A DNA stretch of 64,000 nt from Myxococcales bacterium (lineage in GTDB: Bacteria; Myxococcota_A; Polyangia; Polyangiales; Polyangiaceae): positions 744,001 through 808,000 of the forward strand of contig JADJQX010000001.1 of the NCBI GenBank assembly GCA_016712525.1, in the 5' to 3' direction. Both the position numbers and the translations under genes were made by a program. Of the stretch, positions 43,869 to 52,564 are shown piece by piece (within the stretch, counting starts at the first letter, position 1; every line of letters begins with the position of its first letter). Under the pieces are notes generated by a model. The model saw only the letters and a list, made by a program, of their open reading frames with translations. It made no database searches and had not been told where the DNA came from.

Positions 43869-44726
43869 ATGGCTCGATGGCTCCCATGTCTTTTTCTCGC
43901 GGCGACCACCGCGGCACTCGGCTGCTCGGCCGAAGCGACCGACGACGGCTCGGCGACGACCGAAGACGGTGTGCGAGACGCGCAGGGGAACGAGATCGTC
44001 ACGGCCACGGTCGACACCTTCCTGAAGACGTCGACCCAAGACTCGTCGACCCTCCCGGCGAGCGACGTCTGTCGAATCCCCAAGGGTTCGCAGGTCAAGC
44101 TCGGTGCACCGACGACCTTGGGTGCCCACGTTCGAGGGAGGCTCGCCTCGGCGCACGGGTGCGGCGGGAAGTTCGGAGGAGGTGCGACGGTGTACGTCTT
44201 CCGTCAGCATTTCTCGGGGTGGTCCGCCGCCCCTCAGCCGACGCCGGACCCCACGGGACCCACGTGCTCACCCGCCCGCGCGCGCGGCATCGTCCCCACG
44301 ATGCAGAAGGCGCTGCTCGACACGATCGCCTTCGCCGAAGGCACCAAGGGCCGCGGACAAGACGGCTACAACGTGCAGTTCACCTACGTCTACTTCGACG
44401 ACTGCACGCGCCACCCTCGCCGTATCCAGTCTTCGGGTGGTCTACGCTCGGATGCTTCGGGCCGATATCAATTCCTGAGCACGACGTGGGACACCCTAGG
44501 ATACGCGACGTTCTACCCTGACAACCAAGAACGGGGCGCGATGGCCCTCGTCCGGCGACGCGGGGGATCCGTGCCCGAGTCCAGGGCCATGACGGCGACC
44601 GAGCTCGCGAACCTCATGGACCGCATTTCCTACGAGTGGGCCTCGTTGCCCCCGGGCCGCTACGGTCAGCCGAACTACAGTCAAGCCCGAATCCGTTCGG
44701 AGTACTGCCGGAGCGCGGGGTGCTGA
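43869..44726 (+). CDS. Lipoprotein lysozyme of the phage lambda endolysin type (GH104-like)
   Basis: A 285-aa lipoprotein (lipobox AALGC) with an SH3b-like segment (VTATVDTFLKTSTQDSSTLP, CRIPKGSQVKL). The C-terminal domain matches the lambda R lysozyme: LLDTIAFAEGTK with the catalytic Glu at about 157, FTYVYFDDCTRHPRRI, ASGRYQFLSTTWD and ISYEWASLPPGRYGQ. Such enzymes are lytic transglycosylases that cut the MurNAc-GlcNAc bond. No holin or other phage gene is near, so it is a chromosomal, exported enzyme. GAGGAGG precedes the ATG. Confidence 0.85.
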   Translation: MARWLPCLFLAATTAALGCSAEATDDGSATTEDGVRDAQGNEIVTATVDTFLKTSTQDSSTLPASDVCRIPKGSQVKLGAPTTLGAHVRGRLASAHGCGGKFGGGATVYVFRQHFSGWSAAPQPTPDPTGPTCSPARARGIVPTMQKALLDTIAFAEGTKGRGQDGYNVQFTYVYFDDCTRHPRRIQSSGGLRSDASGRYQFLSTTWDTLGYATFYPDNQERGAMALVRRRGGSVPESRAMTATELANLMDRISYEWASLPPGRYGQPNYSQARIRSEYCRSAGC

Positions 44727-44727
44727 C

Positions 44728-45516
44728 GTGAGCGCGAAGCGGCGCCTCTGGGTCGTCCTCGGCGCGGCGTGCCTCGTGCTCGCCCCGCTCGCGTGGCGTG
44801 GGGCCCGAAAGGCCCCATCCGGTCCGGTCGTGCACGCGCCGGCCGACCTCGCCGCACCCCTCGGTGTCGAACAGACAGGCGTCGTCGCGCTCGAGCCCCG
44901 CGCGGTGGGCGACACCGAAGCTCGGGCCGAGCCCGACCCGAAGGCGACGGGCACATCCGAGGCCCTCCCGGGAGCCGAGCCCAGCGTGGAGAACCCCACG
45001 TGGGCCCTCGTGCGTGAGATCGAGGGCGCGGCGGAGCGTTCCGACACCTCGAAGCTCGCGGGGCTCCTCTCTCGAAGGCTCGACGCCGATCCGGAGGCCT
45101 CGGGCCCCCTCATTCGTACGATCGGGCACCTCGCCGCGCTCGCCCCCGCGCGCGAGAAGGATCGTGCGGCCACGACCCTCGCGAAGTGGCTCGACGAGCA
45201 AACACGAGAAACATCGACGTTCGCGAGGGGCAACGTGTCGCTGCTCGTCGACGCGCTCGCCGACACGGGGAGCCTCACGGCCGTCGAACCGCTCGTTCGT
45301 TTGCTGGACACCGGCTCGCTCGCGATTCACCTCGCTACTCGCACGGTCGAGGCCCTCACCGCGCTCGGCGACGGGAGGGCCCGGGATGCGATCGTGCGGT
45401 TCGCGAACCGCATCGACGCCTTCGTGATCGACGAGGGCCTCCCGAGCGACGAGCTACGGGCGGAGGCGAGAGAGGCGACTCGAAGAGCCCTCGAGTCCCT
45501 CCCCGAGAACGGGTGA
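44728..45516 (+). CDS. Membrane-anchored HEAT-like repeat protein
   Basis: A 262-aa protein with an N-terminal signal-anchor (RLWVVLGAACLVLAPLAW), a Pro/Ala linker, then helical repeats (KLAGLLSRRLDADPEASGPL, VEPLVRLLDTGSLAIHLATR, VEALTALGDGRARDAIVRF) resembling HEAT/armadillo units. It starts 1 bp after the lysozyme stop, so the two are co-transcribed; it may scaffold or control that enzyme (inference). Confidence 0.7.
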   Translation: MSAKRRLWVVLGAACLVLAPLAWRGARKAPSGPVVHAPADLAAPLGVEQTGVVALEPRAVGDTEARAEPDPKATGTSEALPGAEPSVENPTWALVREIEGAAERSDTSKLAGLLSRRLDADPEASGPLIRTIGHLAALAPAREKDRAATTLAKWLDEQTRETSTFARGNVSLLVDALADTGSLTAVEPLVRLLDTGSLAIHLATRTVEALTALGDGRARDAIVRFANRIDAFVIDEGLPSDELRAEAREATRRALESLPENG

Positions 45517-45547
45517 CACGAGGCCCGCCCGGCCCACCCCCCACGCG

Positions 45548-46882
45548 TCAGCGAGACTTCGACTTGATCTTGGTGAAGTACCGTCGCGCGATACCGAAGT
45601 TCGCCGCGGCGCGGGCCACGCTGCCCCCGGATTTTTCGAGCGCGACCGCCACGAAGCGGCGATCGAACTCGTCGAGCACGCGGCGCCGCGCGATCGTATA
45701 AGGGACGTTTTCGTGGAGCAGCGTATCGAAGAGATCGTTGCCACTTCCCACGGGCTCGGGCGTCGACTCCGAGTCGTCCCATACGTCGGAGTGACCGAGG
45801 GAGAATCTCCGCTGGACGGCGTTGAAGAGCTCTCGCACGTTGCCGGGCCAATTGTAGGTGCCCCAGCGCGAGAGGAAGTCGGCCGGGAAGGGCACGGTGC
45901 CCCCGGAGAGCTTGTTCCAAAGGTGTGTCGAGAGCAGCTCGACGTCCCCCTCGCGGGCACGGAGCGGAGGCACGACGAGACGCGCGACCGCGAGGCGGTA
46001 GTAGAGGTCGTCGCGGAATCGGCCGGCCTGGATCTCGGCCTCGAGGTCGCGGCGCGTGGCCGAGATGAGGCGAACGTCGACCTTGATCCACTTGCTTCCG
46101 CCGATACGCTGGACTTCTTGCCGCTCGACGGCGCGGAGCAGCTTCGCTTGGAGCGCGATGTCGAGGTCGCCGATCTCGTCGATGAGCAACGTTCCACCGT
46201 TCGCCACCTCGAAGACGCCGGCGCGGGCCTCTTGCGCCCCCGTGAAGGCGCCCCGCTCGTGTCCGAACAGGCTCGATTCGAGGAGCTGGGGGGAGATCGT
46301 CGTGCAGTCGAACACGACGAACGGCTTCTGGGCGCGCGCGCTCGCCTCGTGCAGCGCCTCGGCGACGAGCTCTTTGCCCGTCCCCGTCTCGCCTTCGATG
46401 AGCACGGGGATGTCCGTCGGGGCGACCTGGTCGCACCGCGCGAAGAGCCTCCGCATCGCGGGGCTGGCTCCCACCACACGCCCGAACCGTGTCCGCGTCG
46501 AGACGCGGGCTCCGCGCTCGTCCGAAGCCTCGACGGCCTCGATCCCGAGGAGAGTATCGCCGAGGCGCAGGCGGTCCCCCGATTGTGCGATCCCTTCGAT
46601 CGTGCGAGAGCCGTTGAGGAACACGCCGTTCGTCGAAGACAGGTCGCGTACGCGCAGACCGAGCGTGTCGGCGTCGAGCTCCACGTGCCGGCGCGAGACC
46701 TTCGGGTCGGTCAGCTTGAGCTCGCACGTCGCGCTCTTGCCGACGAACGACGGCGCCGAGACGACGAACGATGCGCCGTGATCCTGCCCCTCGAGCACGA
46801 ACACGCGGTACGCCGTGGCGGCGGGGGCAGAGGTTCCGGCGTGGGCGGTACCTTGTGTGGTCTCGTCGAAGTGGATCGGCAT
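45548..46882 (-). CDS. FHA-domain sigma54-dependent transcriptional activator
   Basis: A 444-aa regulator. The FHA domain (residues ~25-115: SFVGKSATCELKLTDPKVSR, STNGVFLNG) binds phosphothreonine. The AAA+ domain has Walker A GETGTGKE at 164-171, the sigma54-contacting GAFTGA at 211-216, Walker B GTLLIDEIGD and an arginine finger region FRDDLYYRL. A Fis-type helix-turn-helix is at the C-terminus (GGSVARAAANFGIARRYFTK). It is divergent from the kinase gene at 47121, its likely input. Confidence 0.9.
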   Translation of the reverse strand: MPIHFDETTQGTAHAGTSAPAATAYRVFVLEGQDHGASFVVSAPSFVGKSATCELKLTDPKVSRRHVELDADTLGLRVRDLSSTNGVFLNGSRTIEGIAQSGDRLRLGDTLLGIEAVEASDERGARVSTRTRFGRVVGASPAMRRLFARCDQVAPTDIPVLIEGETGTGKELVAEALHEASARAQKPFVVFDCTTISPQLLESSLFGHERGAFTGAQEARAGVFEVANGGTLLIDEIGDLDIALQAKLLRAVERQEVQRIGGSKWIKVDVRLISATRRDLEAEIQAGRFRDDLYYRLAVARLVVPPLRAREGDVELLSTHLWNKLSGGTVPFPADFLSRWGTYNWPGNVRELFNAVQRRFSLGHSDVWDDSESTPEPVGSGNDLFDTLLHENVPYTIARRRVLDEFDRRFVAVALEKSGGSVARAAANFGIARRYFTKIKSKSR

Positions 46883-47120
46883 GGGTCGCTCTCCGTTCGG
46901 CGGCTCGTGCCGCTCGGGGGATAGTGTCGCACGATGTATGCCAAGCGAGGATCGAGCATATCCTCAGGAACGGCGACGCCCATAGCCACAACCAGGAACG
47001 TCTTGCTCCTGCGCGGGGAACAGCGCGTTCCTCTCCGACGGCCTCACGGGCCCCTCTCGGTCGGGCCTCACGGGCGAGCCTCACAGGACGGCGCCCGACC
47101 GCCATGCTACCTTCTCCCAC

Positions 47121-48482
47121 GTGGGTGCACCCGGCTTGCGACGCATCGACGCGTACGAGGTCGTGGCTCCGCTCGGAAGGGGCGGAATGGCCACGGTCGA
47201 CCTCGCGCGGCGCATAGGGGAGCAAGACCTCGTCGCCATCAAGACGGTGCGCCCGGACGAGCTCGACGACGAGAGCGCCGCGACGACTCTCCGCGACGAG
47301 GCCCGCGTGCTCGCCCACATCCGGCACCCGAACGTCGTCCCTCTCCTCGACGTCTTCTCGGACGGCGGGAAGCTCCACTTGGTCATGCCGTTCGTGCGAG
47401 GGTCGTCGCTCTCCGAGCTCATGATCGCGATCTCCAAGGCGGACGGCGTCACCCCGGCGAGCGTCGTCTCGGCGATTGGGCAAGACATGCTCGCGGGTCT
47501 CGGAGCAGCCCACCGCGCCCGAGGCACGGACGGGGTCCCACTCCACATCGTCCACCGCGACGTCTCTCCTCAGAACGTCATGGTGAGCGCCGATGGGCAC
47601 GCGCTGGTCCTCGACTTCGGCATCGCGAAGGCCCAAGGCCGAAGCGCGAAGACGACACGCGACGGCGCCCTCAAAGGCAAAATCGCCTACATGGCGCCGG
47701 AGCAGGTCCACGGGCTCGAGATCGACGCACGGGGAGATCTCTACGCCGTCGGGGTGATCCTCTGGGAGATGCTCGCGCTCGATCGGCTCTTCGCCGGCGC
47801 GAACGACGCCGACACGCTGCGGCGCGTCCTGCTCGCCAAAGTCCCGAGCCTCGCGACCTACCGCAACGACTTGCCACCCGACATCGACACCTTCTTCGCG
47901 CGTGCGCTCGCCGGCTCCCCGAATGCCCGCTTCGCGTCGGCAGAAGAGATGTCCGGAGCGCTTCAGCTCCTCTTGCCACGGGCCTCACCCAGCGACGTGG
48001 CCGCCTTCACCTCCAGCTTCGCGCGCCCCGCCCCCGTGTCCGTCTCCGTTCCGACCCCGGTCGAGAGCCACCGCTCGATCGACCCGCTGACGCTGGCCTC
48101 CAACGAGGCGCCCGCGCCGAAGAAGGCGACACGGCGCGGCTTCGTCATGGCCGCATCGGTGGGGCTCGTGGTGTTCGTCACGCTCGCCGGCTTCGCTGCC
48201 CGCCGCACGCACGCGGAGGGCGCGCCCCCCTCCCCCGAGCCCCAAGGGACCCAAGAGGCCCCGACAGCATCGGCCATCAGCGTCGTTCCTCCGCCCCCAC
48301 CACCCACGGCGCCTCTGTCTACGCCCGATCCGGTGACCGCGCCGAGCGCGCCCGGGACGCACAAGGCGGGTCCGAAGAAGGCCCCTGCGTCGGTCGACAC
48401 GCCGACCTCCAAGGCCTGCCATGTGCCCTATACGATCGACGAGCACGGCCGAAAGAAGTTCCGCCCCGAGTGCTTGCCTTGA
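47121..48482 (+). CDS. Transmembrane Hanks-type Ser/Thr kinase
   Basis: A 453-aa kinase: GRGGMATVDLA loop, K41 in VAIK, HRDVSPQNV at 145-152, DFG at 165-167 and APEQ. A transmembrane helix (about 333-353) is followed by a Pro/Ala-rich extracytoplasmic tail with a final CHVPYTIDEHGRKKFRPECL. It probably senses envelope signals and may phosphorylate the FHA activator encoded divergently. GTG start at 47121 was chosen because MGAPGLRRIDAYEVV begins the kinase family N-terminus. Confidence 0.85.
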   Translation: MGAPGLRRIDAYEVVAPLGRGGMATVDLARRIGEQDLVAIKTVRPDELDDESAATTLRDEARVLAHIRHPNVVPLLDVFSDGGKLHLVMPFVRGSSLSELMIAISKADGVTPASVVSAIGQDMLAGLGAAHRARGTDGVPLHIVHRDVSPQNVMVSADGHALVLDFGIAKAQGRSAKTTRDGALKGKIAYMAPEQVHGLEIDARGDLYAVGVILWEMLALDRLFAGANDADTLRRVLLAKVPSLATYRNDLPPDIDTFFARALAGSPNARFASAEEMSGALQLLLPRASPSDVAAFTSSFARPAPVSVSVPTPVESHRSIDPLTLASNEAPAPKKATRRGFVMAASVGLVVFVTLAGFAARRTHAEGAPPSPEPQGTQEAPTASAISVVPPPPPPTAPLSTPDPVTAPSAPGTHKAGPKKAPASVDTPTSKACHVPYTIDEHGRKKFRPECLP

Positions 48483-48662
48483 GCACGCACGGCGCGCGCT
48501 CGGCTCGTGCGAACCATCAGCTCCGCGTTATGGAACATGGTCACATCGTGAAGTAGACCTAATGCATCCGCTAAGGGACCTTCGATGGTCGCCGGCCGGG
48601 GCGGGCCCATGTTGTGGGGTGTGGACGCGACGGACGCGCCCCGCAACGAAAGGTCGGTCACC

Positions 48663-50270
48663 ATGTCTCCTCGCAAGCTCCTCGTCGCCTCCGGGCTCGT
48701 CGCCTTCCTCGCCGTCGGCTGCGCCGTCGACTCCACGAGCCAAGCCTCGCCCGAAGGGGCGGTCGGGACCGGCACGGCCGAGCAGGCGCTCGGGCAGGAC
48801 AACATCGGTACGGTCGGGGACGGCTTCAACGCACGCACGGGAGACTTCTCGACCATCCGTTGCGTGAAGGGCGGCGGGATCGAGCGGGTCCCCGGCAGGC
48901 TCGAGAAGGTCATCCGCTTCGACAAGGTCGAGTCGCTCGCGAGCGCGAACCAGCTCCTCCAGGTCGACGTGGACGCCTCCGCCAAGTTCGGCACCTCCGG
49001 CGTCGACGCGAAGGCGAGCTTCGCGCGCAACGTGGCGTCCACGTCCCGAAGCATCGGCTACGTGTACACGCTCGGCTACGACAGCGGCGCCGAGCGGTTC
49101 ATGGGCGACACCATCGAGCTGTCCGACCAAGCACGGGAGCTCCTGGACGAGCCCGAGAATTTCATGGCGGCCTGCGGGGACCACTTCGTCCGAGCGAACA
49201 ACCTCGGAAGTCGACTCTACGTCTCCCTCCGGATCGACTTCGCCTCCGACGACGCCAAACAGTCGTTCGAAGCTTCGGTGGGCGGAAACGCGAGCTGGCT
49301 CAAGGTATCGTCGGGCATCAAGACCCTCTCGGAGAGCGCGCGAAAGAACCTGAGCGTGCACCTCGACGTGTACGCGGAGGGCGGGGGCAACGGGATGAGC
49401 CGTATCCTCGGCTCGCAGGATCTGGCCCATTGCAGCGTCGACGACCTCGAGTCGTGCAACAAGCTCATGACCGACGCCGTCGCCTACACCCAAACTTCGG
49501 AGTTCGTGGAGGCGACCACGCGCGAGCCGGCCGTGGTCGGACACGACCTTCGAGGGTACGACGCGCTCGGCGGGGGAAACCTGGGAATCGACGAGCTCCC
49601 GACGGCCGTCGTGAAGGCTCGCACCTCGCTCGCCGAGGCCTACACGGAGCGCCAAGCGCTCGAGTCCTGGGCCTACGGGATCGACGGTATGGACGCGGCG
49701 AAGCTCCGGGCCGTGCGCGACCTGATCCGCGCCGACCTCACCGCCCTCGAGGGCGCCGCGGCGCCGTGCACCTCCGGGATCAGGACGGCGAGCTCCGCCG
49801 ACGACCCTCGAATGCGAGCGTGCGTCGACGCCGCGAGCCACGTGGCCCTCCACGGGATGGACGACCTCCGGGCCGCAGTGCGCGACGCGATGCGCCCGGT
49901 CTTCATTCGCCGCGTCGTGTCGAGCCCCATGTGCCTCGACAACTATTACGGTCGGCTCGCCGAAGGCAATCCCGTCGGGTCGCATGCCTGCAACCGCGGC
50001 TCGACCCAAGTGTGGACTCTGACCGACGATCACAAGCTCCACGCGGGCGGCGGCGCTTCGCCCTGGTGCGTGACCAGCGGTGCCGACGGCGTCGTCCTCA
50101 CCCGGTGCGATGGCCCGAACGTCGACGCGTGGCACCTCGACGAACGCAAGCAGCTCGCGAACACCAAGAACCAGTGCATCCCCCTCGGCTACCAGACGAA
50201 CGAGGGATTCCACCAGTCGAGGCCCGCTGCCTGCGGGAGCGACGAAGCCATGCGCGTCGTCTTCGAGTGA
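48663..50270 (+). CDS. Lipoprotein with MACPF-like region and C-terminal ricin-type lectin
   Basis: A 535-aa lipoprotein (lipobox LAVGC). Residues ~40-240 contain a pattern recalling MACPF pore-forming proteins: CGDHFVRANNLGSRLYVSL, a Ser/Lys-rich amphipathic stretch (WLKVSSGIKTLSESARKNLS) and VYAEGGGNGMS. The C-terminal ~110 residues are a beta-trefoil/ricin-B lectin (MCLDNYYGRLAEGNPVGSHA, QVWTLTDD, WCVTSGADG, QCIPLGYQ). A lectin-targeted surface pore former would fit, but the MACPF call is tentative. No partner gene is adjacent. Confidence 0.65.
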   Translation: MSPRKLLVASGLVAFLAVGCAVDSTSQASPEGAVGTGTAEQALGQDNIGTVGDGFNARTGDFSTIRCVKGGGIERVPGRLEKVIRFDKVESLASANQLLQVDVDASAKFGTSGVDAKASFARNVASTSRSIGYVYTLGYDSGAERFMGDTIELSDQARELLDEPENFMAACGDHFVRANNLGSRLYVSLRIDFASDDAKQSFEASVGGNASWLKVSSGIKTLSESARKNLSVHLDVYAEGGGNGMSRILGSQDLAHCSVDDLESCNKLMTDAVAYTQTSEFVEATTREPAVVGHDLRGYDALGGGNLGIDELPTAVVKARTSLAEAYTERQALESWAYGIDGMDAAKLRAVRDLIRADLTALEGAAAPCTSGIRTASSADDPRMRACVDAASHVALHGMDDLRAAVRDAMRPVFIRRVVSSPMCLDNYYGRLAEGNPVGSHACNRGSTQVWTLTDDHKLHAGGGASPWCVTSGADGVVLTRCDGPNVDAWHLDERKQLANTKNQCIPLGYQTNEGFHQSRPAACGSDEAMRVVFE

Positions 50271-50296
50271 CCGAGACGAGCGCAACGGCACGACGA

Positions 50297-50323
50297 GCCG
50301 GCCGGGAGCCTTCCCGCGCCGGC
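50297..50323. terminator. Strong hairpin between convergent genes
   Basis: GCCGGCCGGGA and TCCCG-C-GCCGGC form an 11-bp stem with one bulge and a 4-nt loop, between the stops of the converging genes at 50270 and 50371. No U-tract follows, but position suggests bidirectional termination. Confidence 0.5.
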
Positions 50324-50370
50324 CTCGGCGTTGCGCGGCGTGCGGCGCGGCGTGCAGCCCGGCGAGTGGG

Positions 50371-50826
50371 TCAGCTCCCCCGGCCCAGCTCGGCTGCGAC
50401 GAGCTCTTCCTGGTACGAGAGCAGCGCCCTCTCGTACCCCCGAAAAGCTCCGGGCCTCGAGGCCGAGAGCGCCGTCTCGAGCATGGTGGCCAGCGCCAGG
50501 CGCGAGTGACCGGCCGAGTGCAGCGCGAGCGCGAGGAACGCACGGAGCGCCGGGTCTTCCGGCGAGGCCATGACCGCCTCACCGAGGTGCACGACGGCCT
50601 CGTCGGCTCGCCCCACGTTTCGCAGCGTCGAACCGAAGCCCACGAGAAAGTCGGCGCGCTCCTCCTCGGGGACGCCGAGCGCCCACGCACCGTCGTAGTA
50701 CCGGATCGCGCGAGCCTCGTCGCCGGCTCGGTCACACGCATAGGCCGCCGCGATCTGGGCTCGAACGTCGTTCGGTCTCGCGCGCGCGGCCGAGACGAGG
50801 TCGTCGAGGGAGTCCTTTCGTTTCAT
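50371..50826 (-). CDS. TPR_5-family tetratricopeptide protein
   Basis: A 151-aa soluble protein matching the TPR_5 family: AYACDRAGDEARAIRYYDGA, GFGSTLRNVGRADEAVVHLG and LRAFLALALHSAGHSRLALA are its typical helical pairs. It likely mediates protein binding. The ATG at 50826 (MKRKDSLDDL) was chosen; a longer start at 50838 cannot be excluded. Confidence 0.8.
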   Translation of the reverse strand: MKRKDSLDDLVSAARARPNDVRAQIAAAYACDRAGDEARAIRYYDGAWALGVPEEERADFLVGFGSTLRNVGRADEAVVHLGEAVMASPEDPALRAFLALALHSAGHSRLALATMLETALSASRPGAFRGYERALLSYQEELVAAELGRGS

Positions 50827-50858
50827 CGTAAGACCCATACACCCATAGGTCGTCTCGT

Positions 50859-50895
50859 GTACGCAAAGGCGTACGGAGCAAGCCTTGGTCAAGGC
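50859..50895. promoter_or_regulatory. Two adjacent inverted repeats in a divergent promoter region
   Basis: GTACGC-AAAG-GCGTAC (50859-50874) and GCCTTG-GT-CAAGGC (50882-50895) are both perfect and sit 8 bp apart between the divergent TPR and methyltransferase genes. They look like operator half-sites for dimeric regulators, or could be chance. Confidence 0.35.
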
Positions 50896-50947
50896 GAGAC
50901 AAAGCCGCTAAGTAGACGATCTCACATCACTCCCACGAGGAAGAACC

Positions 50948-51553
50948 ATGACCGATCTCTTTCACGACAAGGCCTCCGACTGGGACGCGCGCCCCGTGCC
51001 CCAGCAGATCTCCGAGGGCGTCTTCCGAGCTCTCACGGCGGCCGTGCCCCTCGCAGAGAGCCTCACCGTGCTCGACTTCGGGGCGGGCACGGGGCTCCTC
51101 GCGGGAAAGCTCGCCCCCAAGGTCAAGAAGATCCTCGCCGTCGACGTCTCACCGGCGATGCTCGCCGAGCTCGCGAAGAAGCCCGAGCTCTCCGGAAAGG
51201 CCGAGATCGTCTGCACGAACATCGTCGAGGCGCCCTTGGGCCGAACGGTCGACCTGGTCGTGAGCGCGATGGCCATGCATCACGTCGAGGACACACGCGC
51301 GCTCGCCCACGCCCTCTTCGCGCACGTCTCCCCCGGCGGGCGGATCGCCCTCGCCGATCTCGACGCGGAGGACGGGAGCTTTCACCCGGCGGGGGCGGAA
51401 GGTGTATTCCACGCCGGCTTCGATCGCGACGCGCTCGGCGGCCTCCTGCAGGAAGCAGGTTTCACGGACGTGCAGTTCTCGACGGCCTGCGAAGTTGCCA
51501 AAGAGTCGAAGAAGTATCCCATCTTCCTCGTCACCGCCACGAAGCCCTCGTAA
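50948..51553 (+). CDS. Class I SAM-dependent methyltransferase
   Basis: A 201-aa methyltransferase with motif I LTVLDFGAGTGLLAGKL, motif II ILAVDVSPAML and a post-motif MAMHHVEDTRALAHAL, as in small-molecule (ubiE/arsenite-like) methyltransferases. GAGGAAG lies before the ATG. Substrate unknown. Confidence 0.85.
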   Translation: MTDLFHDKASDWDARPVPQQISEGVFRALTAAVPLAESLTVLDFGAGTGLLAGKLAPKVKKILAVDVSPAMLAELAKKPELSGKAEIVCTNIVEAPLGRTVDLVVSAMAMHHVEDTRALAHALFAHVSPGGRIALADLDAEDGSFHPAGAEGVFHAGFDRDALGGLLQEAGFTDVQFSTACEVAKESKKYPIFLVTATKPS

Positions 51554-51592
51554 GCGGATATTTGCCAGTACGCTCGTTCGACCCTCGTTGAC

Positions 51593-52456
51593 CTACGGGC
51601 ACTCGCTCGGAACGGCCGAGAGCGTCGGGGCGGCTCCGCCGTCCGAGATCGTCGGAGGAGCCGCGGGCTCGGGTTCGGGTCCCGGAGGGCCCTCCGGCTC
51701 ACGCTCCGTCGGTGCGGGCGACACCAGCGTGCTCGAGGGGTCCGCGGCGGCCGCGACAGGAGGGCCGTTGGCGACTTGCGTGGCCGCGGGTGCGAGAGGT
51801 GGCGATGCATGAGGCGTGTACCCCTCGGGCGCTGGCCTCGCCCACGGTGCCGACCATGAACGCGCGGCGAAGTAGGCCGAGACCGCCTGCGGGTGGATGC
51901 CCGCGACACGCATTCCGATGCCGTGAGCGCCGAGCCCCGTCAGCCCGAGCAGGTCGAGGATCCGCGGAGCGACGAAGAACTTCTGGACGAGCCAGGCGAA
52001 CACCGTGAAGAGCACGGCGACCTGGAGGAAGAGCGTGAGGACCAGCACTTCACCGAGGGCATCTTCACCGCCGATGGAAGATGCCATGATCAGCGTGAAG
52101 AACCAGGCGACGAGGGGGAGCGCGATGCTCCAACGTGCCCACTGCGCGGCGGAGTAGCGGCCGAGGCAATGGCGGCACAGGCAGCCCGAGAGCCAGCCCT
52201 TCGGCATACCCGAGTCCACGACGAAAAACGTGATGAGACCGACGAAGAGGAATCCGTAGACCCAGAACGGGCGACGAGAGAGGGGGAGGCGACGACGCTC
52301 GAGCCCATCCAAAGCCCCGCATTTGAGGCATACGTCGGGGAGGGTGTCGCCGACCCAAAGCGCGAGCGCTCCGTCGTCGGCGAGCGGGCTCGAGTGGTGC
52401 CCATGGGATGGCACGGGGCTTTCGGCGACCGGGGGCGCATAGGGATTGAAGCTCAT
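51593..52456 (-). CDS. Membrane protein with N-terminal zinc-ribbon-like motif
   Basis: A 287-aa protein. N-terminal MSFNPYAPPVAE is typical of a Myxococcota/Planctomycetes family whose members begin NPYAPP. A CLKCGALDG and CLCRHCLGRYSA pair may bind zinc. About four transmembrane helices follow (FWVYGFLFVGLITFFVV, IALPLVAWFFTLIMASS, LFLQVAVLFTVFAWLV), then a Pro/Ala-rich tail. Function unknown. Confidence 0.75.
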   Translation of the reverse strand: MSFNPYAPPVAESPVPSHGHHSSPLADDGALALWVGDTLPDVCLKCGALDGLERRRLPLSRRPFWVYGFLFVGLITFFVVDSGMPKGWLSGCLCRHCLGRYSAAQWARWSIALPLVAWFFTLIMASSIGGEDALGEVLVLTLFLQVAVLFTVFAWLVQKFFVAPRILDLLGLTGLGAHGIGMRVAGIHPQAVSAYFAARSWSAPWARPAPEGYTPHASPPLAPAATQVANGPPVAAAADPSSTLVSPAPTEREPEGPPGPEPEPAAPPTISDGGAAPTLSAVPSECP

Positions 52457-52564
52457 GGCGGGTAGGCGTGGAGCGCAAATACCTCCCCACGTGCTGAACA
52501 GACTCGCATGGGTGGCGGTTCGTGTCCACGCTGCGAGCTATCCCTTCGGTCGTGCGCGTGTGGC

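Noticed and set aside
43609..44025. Possible small gene with GGGAGGAAC upstream
   Set aside because: The protein is almost all Arg/Ser/Pro, runs out of frame into the lysozyme gene and has no family features.
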